NCBI GenBank assembly: GCA_947452365.1
Contig: CANGCO010000001.1
Location: 1 to 64,000 of the forward strand
Reading direction: 5' to 3'
Origin: Caulobacteraceae bacterium
GTDB taxonomy: Bacteria > Pseudomonadota > Alphaproteobacteria > Caulobacterales > Caulobacteraceae
Length of the DNA stretch: 64,000 nucleotides
Position numbers and translations under genes: made by a program. Shown here piece after piece: positions 60,321 to 64,000 of the stretch. The notes under the pieces are model-generated. The model saw nothing but the letters and a program-made list of their open reading frames with translations, did no database searches and was not told the origin of the DNA. Each line of letters opens with the position of its first letter. Within the stretch, counting starts at the first letter, position 1.

Positions 60321-61637
60321 ATGATCCCTCGTTATTCCCGCCCCGAATGCGCCGACCTTTGGTCGCCCGAGACCAAGTACAGCATCTGGTTCGAGATCGA
60401 GGCCCATGCCGCCGATGCCATGGCCGAGCTTGGCGTCATCCCCAAGGACGCCGCCCAAGCGATCTGGGAAAAGGGGCGCAATGTGGTCTGGAATGCCGAC
60501 CGCATTGACGAGATTGAGCGCGTGGTCAAACACGATGTCATCGCCTTTCTGACCCATGTCTCCGAAGTGGTTGGGCCCGAGGCGCGCTTCCTGCACCAGG
60601 GCATGACCTCATCGGATGTGCTCGATACCTGCCTAGCGGTCCAGCTTAGCCGCGCCAGCGATATGCTAATTGCCGATGTCGATATGGTGCTGGCCGCGCT
60701 CAAGCGCCGCGCCTTGGAGCACAAGTTCACCCCGACAGTCGGCCGCAGCCACGGTATCCATGCCGAGCCGACAACCTTTGGCCTAAAGCTGGCCGGGCAC
60801 TATGCCGAGTTCCAGCGCGCCAAGGAGCGTCTGGCCATGGCCCGGTTCGAAATCGCCACCTGCGCCATATCGGGTGCTGTTGGCACATTTGCCAATGTCG
60901 ACCCCCGCGTCGAGGCCCATGTCGCCGAGAAGATGGGCCTAAGCATTGAGCCGGTCTCAACCCAGGTCATTCCGCGCGATCGCCACGCCGCGTTTTTTGC
61001 CGCCCTCGCCGTGGTCGCCTCCTCGGTCGAGCGTCTGGCCACAGAGATCCGCCACCTGCAACGCACCGAGGTGCTGGAGGCCGAAGAGCCGTTTGATCCG
61101 GGCCAAAAGGGCTCATCCGCCATGCCGCATAAGCGCAATCCGATCCTAACGGAAAACCTGACCGGTCTTGCGCGTCTGGTACGCTCTGCCGTCATACCCG
61201 CCTTGGAAAATGTCGCCCTATGGCATGAGCGCGATATCAGCCATTCCAGTGTCGAGCGCGGCATAGCCCCCGATGCCACCATCCATCTGGACTTTGCCCT
61301 GCGCCGCCTAGCCGGTGTGATGGAGCGGTTGGTGATCTATCCCGAAAATATGATCAAGAATCTCGACCGGCTCGGCGGTCTGGTGCATTCACAGCGCGTC
61401 ATGCTGGCCTTGACGCAAAAGGGCATTGGCCGAGAGGTCGCCTATGCCGCTGTGCAGGGCGCATCCATGAAGGTCTGGCGCGGCGAGGCCAAGTTCCTGG
61501 ACCTGCTCAAGGCCGATCCAGACGTGCGCCCGCATCTGAGCGATGCCGAACTGGAAGACCTGTTTGACCTGAGCTATCACTTCAAACACGTCGATACGAT
61601 TTTTGACCGGGTGTTTGGGGTCAATAGTCCAGCCTAA
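60321..61637 (+). CDS. purB: Adenylosuccinate lyase
   Basis: A 438-residue fumarase/aspartase-superfamily enzyme. The signature GSSAMPHKRNPI is intact, with GMTSSDVLDTCLAVQ and a catalytic His in VGRSHGIHAEPTTFG. It acts twice in purine synthesis: SAICAR cleavage and adenylosuccinate cleavage to AMP. ATG 60321 (MIPRYSRPECADLW) is the usual start; TTG lies two codons upstream. It is convergent with a TetR-like gene, with stop codons overlapping by 4 nt (61634-61637). Confidence 0.97.
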   Translation: MIPRYSRPECADLWSPETKYSIWFEIEAHAADAMAELGVIPKDAAQAIWEKGRNVVWNADRIDEIERVVKHDVIAFLTHVSEVVGPEARFLHQGMTSSDVLDTCLAVQLSRASDMLIADVDMVLAALKRRALEHKFTPTVGRSHGIHAEPTTFGLKLAGHYAEFQRAKERLAMARFEIATCAISGAVGTFANVDPRVEAHVAEKMGLSIEPVSTQVIPRDRHAAFFAALAVVASSVERLATEIRHLQRTEVLEAEEPFDPGQKGSSAMPHKRNPILTENLTGLARLVRSAVIPALENVALWHERDISHSSVERGIAPDATIHLDFALRRLAGVMERLVIYPENMIKNLDRLGGLVHSQRVMLALTQKGIGREVAYAAVQGASMKVWRGEAKFLDLLKADPDVRPHLSDAELEDLFDLSYHFKHVDTIFDRVFGVNSPA

Positions 61638-62191
61638 AAGCCTGCCCCAAGCCTAGCCAATTGACGGCGCATGTCTTTCAAGCGTTGGTCGATCTCGGCC
61701 ATGGTGCGGTTAAGCGCGCCCTCATCATCGCGCCAGACCTGGATCACCCGGCCCCAGACCAGGCTCATGGCCGCAAGGCGCGCCGCGCCCTTCAGACCGC
61801 CTGTATCGAGGCCTGCGGTCTCTAGCAAGGCGCGGGCGGTGCGGGCAATGCGCGGTGCCATGGCGGCTGGCCCCTCATCGGCGGCAATGGCGATCAAGGC
61901 CGTGCGGTGCGGCTCCATGGCCTCAATCCTGGCCATGACCGCATCAAACAATCGATCATGCAGGTCGGTTTGGCTAGACTGTGCCGTTGCCATAGCCGCC
62001 TGATCAAACCCAGCCGAGACCAGATCCATGACGGCGCGCTTGCTGCTGGCCATGCCAAACAGCTCTGCAAACCCAATTTCCGCCTTGGCGGCAATATCGA
62101 GCAAGCTGATCTGCGACCATGGCCGGTCATGGGCAAGCTCAAGCGCGGCAAGCCCTGCGCGATCGGTGAGGGTGTTTGCGGTCTTTGTCAT
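61634..62191 (-). CDS. TetR-like transcriptional regulator
   Basis: A 185-residue protein. The N-terminal helix-turn-helix is recognisable in RAGLAALELAHDRPWSQISL followed by DIAAKAEIGFAELFGMASSK, with the rest helical (FDAVMARIEAMEPHRTALIA). This fits TetR architecture, though the third helix lacks the common YxxF motif; it also resembles COQ9-related proteins in the C-terminal half. ATG 62191 is preferred over a start 45 nt upstream. Ligand and targets unknown. The neighbouring efflux locus is a possible target. Confidence 0.7.
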   Translation of the reverse strand: MTKTANTLTDRAGLAALELAHDRPWSQISLLDIAAKAEIGFAELFGMASSKRAVMDLVSAGFDQAAMATAQSSQTDLHDRLFDAVMARIEAMEPHRTALIAIAADEGPAAMAPRIARTARALLETAGLDTGGLKGAARLAAMSLVWGRVIQVWRDDEGALNRTMAEIDQRLKDMRRQLARLGAGF

Positions 62192-62253
62192 AGGTAGCAA
62201 ATGGCGCGAATAGGTTGCCGCGGCAAGACCTGCCAAACACCCGCCTTAAAATC

Positions 62254-62457
62254 TTAGCGAAACGCAGTGCCCGGCCGAACGCCCAGCTTTTTGAAGACCA
62301 TGGCGGCCGGGCAAAAGCCGGTAAAGGCCGATTGCAACATATTGGCTCCCGCAAACGCCGACAGGGCCATCCAGTAAGGGTGAACAAAATAGGCTAGCAA
62401 GACACCGGTCAAAACAACCAATCCAGCAAAGGCCAGAACAGCGCGGTCTATGGTCAT
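62254..62457 (-). CDS. DUF2892 inner-membrane protein (YgaP-like)
   Basis: A 67-residue protein with two membrane helices (VLAFAGLVVLTGVLLAYFV and YWMALSAFAGANMLQSAFTG) ending FCPAAMVFKKLGVRPGTAFR, the DUF2892 hallmark seen in the membrane part of YgaP rhodanese. The conserved FCPA cysteine is present. ATG 62457 has a strong ribosome binding site (GAGGAG, about 8 nt). Such genes commonly sit next to ArsR-type regulators and RND efflux genes, as here: the efflux genes start divergently after a 192-nt gap. Confidence 0.88.
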   Translation of the reverse strand: MTIDRAVLAFAGLVVLTGVLLAYFVHPYWMALSAFAGANMLQSAFTGFCPAAMVFKKLGVRPGTAFR

Positions 62458-62603
62458 CGTGTCTCTCCTCATTCAGGGCCAAACCCGACCCACTCTATGA
62501 CAATGGCTCACGCAGGTGCCTAAGCTTGATCAAGGCGCGGGGTCCATCAGCGGTGAATATGGACTGCCAAGCCCGATGGCCTTGACCATGGGCGATTAGT
62601 ATC

Positions 62604-62625
62604 ATATTTGCGAATATGCGAATAT
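62604..62625. promoter_or_regulatory. Candidate ArsR/BigR-type operator for the efflux locus
   Basis: A 22-bp imperfect palindrome with outer arms ATATT/AATAT and inner GC/GC pairs (ATATTTGCGAA and TATGCGAATAT) lies 25 bp before the adaptor ATG. ArsR/SmtB sensors such as BigR and YgaV bind AT-rich palindromes of this size upstream of DUF2892 and efflux genes. The regulator gene itself is not visible nearby, so this is an inference. Confidence 0.5.
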
Positions 62626-62649
62626 AAAAAATTACAAGATGTGAGAGAC

Positions 62650-63684
62650 ATGATGCCGATGGCCAGAATGCCCGCTTTGATCGTCCTCATTATGGGTCTT
62701 GGCCTATTGACCGGTTGCAATGATGGCAAGGTCAAGGTCCCTTCCCCCGCCCCGATTACCAAGCCTGTCGGCCTAACGGTTCAGATCCAGTCCTTGGCGG
62801 ATTTCAAGCCGGTCTCGGCCATCATCACCTCACGCGACGAAGGTCTGGCTAAGGCGCGGATTAGCGGCACACTGGTGCGCCTCAACGTCAAGGAGGGCGA
62901 TACGGTTGAGCGCGGAGAGGTGCTGGGGGAAGTGCGTGACGACCGCCTGATCTATCAAACGGAGGCGCTCAATGCCCAGACCCGCGCGGTGGAGGCTGAG
63001 CTTGCGCACGCCGAGGCCGATCTGGCCCGTATCCAGACCCTGTATAATAGCGGCATCTATGCCAAGGCGCGGCTGGATCAGTCGCTGGCCGTCGCCAAGG
63101 CGGCCCGCGCCAACCTCGCTGCCGCAAAAGCCCAAGCCGCGTCAGGCGCGGAACTGGGTCGTCAGGGCGCGGTCCTAGCCCCCGCGAATGGCAAGGTACT
63201 GCATGCGCCCGTACCCGTCGGGACCGTGGTCATGGCCGGGCAAACCATTGTCGAGATCACAGCCGGGCCTATGATTGTGCGGCTAGATCTGCCCGAGGCC
63301 CAGGCCGCAAGCCTGAAAACCGGGGCCCTAGTGATGCTGGAGCCCAATGGCGCGTCGCCAGTCGAGGGCCGTATCTTGCAAGTCTATCCTTCGGTCACGG
63401 ACGGCCAGGTGCGCGCCGATATTGCAGCATCGGGCCTGGCTTCAGACCTAGCTGGGCAAAGCGTGCGGGCCTTGGTCAGGATTGGCGAGCGCCGGGCCAT
63501 CACCCTGCCCCGCGCCTATATCGCCAACCGGTATGGTCTAGATTTTGTCCGGGTGCTGGCCAAGGACGCCAAGGCCTCAGACGTCACCGTCCAGACCGCG
63601 CCAACGGGACTGCCCGGCCAGGTCGAGATCCTGTCGGGCCTTGCTCCGGGCGATCGGGTCCTGCCCGTGGAGGCGGCCCAATGA
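62650..63684 (+). CDS. RND efflux periplasmic adaptor (MFP) lipoprotein
   Basis: A 344-residue membrane-fusion protein. The signal ends in the lipobox LLTGC. A biotinyl/lipoyl half-motif (GTLVRLNVKEGDTVERGEVL), a coiled hairpin (LNAQTRAVEAELAHAEADLA), the second lipoyl half (APANGKVLHAPVPVGTVVMA) and beta-barrel segments follow. It links the inner-membrane pump to an outer-membrane channel. ATG 62650 is preferred; several in-frame starts exist within 21 codons. Its stop overlaps the pump start (ATGA). Confidence 0.9.
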   Translation: MMPMARMPALIVLIMGLGLLTGCNDGKVKVPSPAPITKPVGLTVQIQSLADFKPVSAIITSRDEGLAKARISGTLVRLNVKEGDTVERGEVLGEVRDDRLIYQTEALNAQTRAVEAELAHAEADLARIQTLYNSGIYAKARLDQSLAVAKAARANLAAAKAQAASGAELGRQGAVLAPANGKVLHAPVPVGTVVMAGQTIVEITAGPMIVRLDLPEAQAASLKTGALVMLEPNGASPVEGRILQVYPSVTDGQVRADIAASGLASDLAGQSVRALVRIGERRAITLPRAYIANRYGLDFVRVLAKDAKASDVTVQTAPTGLPGQVEILSGLAPGDRVLPVEAAQ

Positions 63685-64000
63685 AGCTGGGCCTGTCGGG
63701 CCGCTTGACCGCGGCAACCATTGGCTCGCCGCTCACGCCGCTTTTGCTGATCGCGGCCTTGGCCATAGGTCTGCTGGCCGCTGTCACCATACCGCGCGAA
63801 GAAGAGCCACAGATCAGCGTGCCCATGATCGATATCCAGGTCGCAGCACCCGGCCTGAAAGCAGCCGATGCGGTCGAACTGATCGGCAAGCCGCTTGAGA
63901 CCATCGTCAAGAGCATTAATGGTGTCGAGCACGTCTATACATTTGCCGATGATGATCAGGTCATGGTCACAGCAAGGTTCAAGGTCGGCGTCGACCCCGA
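63681..64000 (+). CDS. RND efflux transporter permease (5' part, continues past the window)
   Basis: The first 106 codons of an RND pump: RLTAATIGSPLTPLLLIAAL is the first membrane helix and cytoplasmic start, IPREEEPQISVPMIDIQVAA the periplasmic PN1 strand, then DAVELIGKPLETIVKSINGV and VYTFADDDQVMVTARFKVGV. The acid-rich PREEEPQI is common in this AcrB subfamily. It is incomplete only because the window ends. ATG 63681 overlaps the adaptor stop, so pump and adaptor are co-translated. Substrate unknown. Confidence 0.9.
   Translation, partial: MKLGLSGRLTAATIGSPLTPLLLIAALAIGLLAAVTIPREEEPQISVPMIDIQVAAPGLKAADAVELIGKPLETIVKSINGVEHVYTFADDDQVMVTARFKVGVDP

Overview
This 64 kb window is chromosomal DNA of an alphaproteobacterium, most likely a member of Caulobacterales or a close relative. 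The support is the divK-pleD gene pair, a PleC/DivJ-like kinase, an EipA (DUF1134) gene, an ELM1-family gene, a Zn-ribbon DinB, a TorF-type porin and palindromic CCTCCCCC / CCCCGCGAAGGCGGGG intergenic repeats. I cannot name the genus. The core is moderately GC-rich and compact. Many genes are coupled by TGATG or ATGA overlaps, and TTG starts behind good ribosome binding sites are common.

Region 1 (59-7.3 kb) looks like a degraded genomic island next to tRNA-Ser(GCT). It holds a cluster of CAGGGAATT motifs, a broken serine recombinase, a low-GC adenylate-forming enzyme, and two direct-oriented, internally deleted copies of one IS6-like element. Between those copies lies a three-gene coupled operon: two halves of a DUF4331 protein as separate exported proteins, then a membrane-anchored TPR protein. 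A very AT-rich stretch follows.

Region 2 (7.3-27 kb) is housekeeping: an FAD oxidoreductase, a GumN-like protein, YccF, ArfB, a cytochrome c lipoprotein, tatABC, divK-pleD with a possible CtrA site, a HAD protein, dinB, RidA, GDPD, a MazEF/PemIK-type toxin-antitoxin pair, a GNAT/FemAB-like protein, HIT, Coq4, a small ribbon-helix-helix protein missed by simple ORF calling, uvrD/pcrA, greA, ELM1 and dps.

Region 3 (27-46 kb) opens with a nadA-nadB-nadC operon behind a near-perfect palindrome that may be a repressor operator. It continues with a DODA-type dioxygenase, queF, an SDR, a HREDGPA-repeat protein, a TorF porin with terminator, tRNA-Leu(TAA), a SPOR protein, a CinA-like protein, an SMP-30 protein, an aldehyde dehydrogenase, an acyl-CoA synthetase, a brnTA module, a serine hydrolase, radC, map and a Nudix hydrolase.

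Region 4 (45.2-64 kb) has a repeat-rich spacer, a 26-codon membrane microprotein, a pteridine-reductase-like SDR with folB, pepN, the PleC/DivJ-like kinase, eipA, lepA, a cytosolic GH84-like enzyme coupled to a cupin, a GNAT, two MFS carriers, a (3R)-hydroxyacyl-CoA-dehydrogenase-like SDR, GST, purB, a TetR-like regulator, and an efflux locus (DUF2892, adaptor, RND pump) divergent around a candidate operator. The pump gene runs off the right edge.

The observations most worth following are the split DUF4331-TPR operon between IS remnants, the microprotein at 45541-45621, the HREDGPA-repeat protein, the nad operator, and three mobile-gene remnants each interrupted by a single in-frame TAG.
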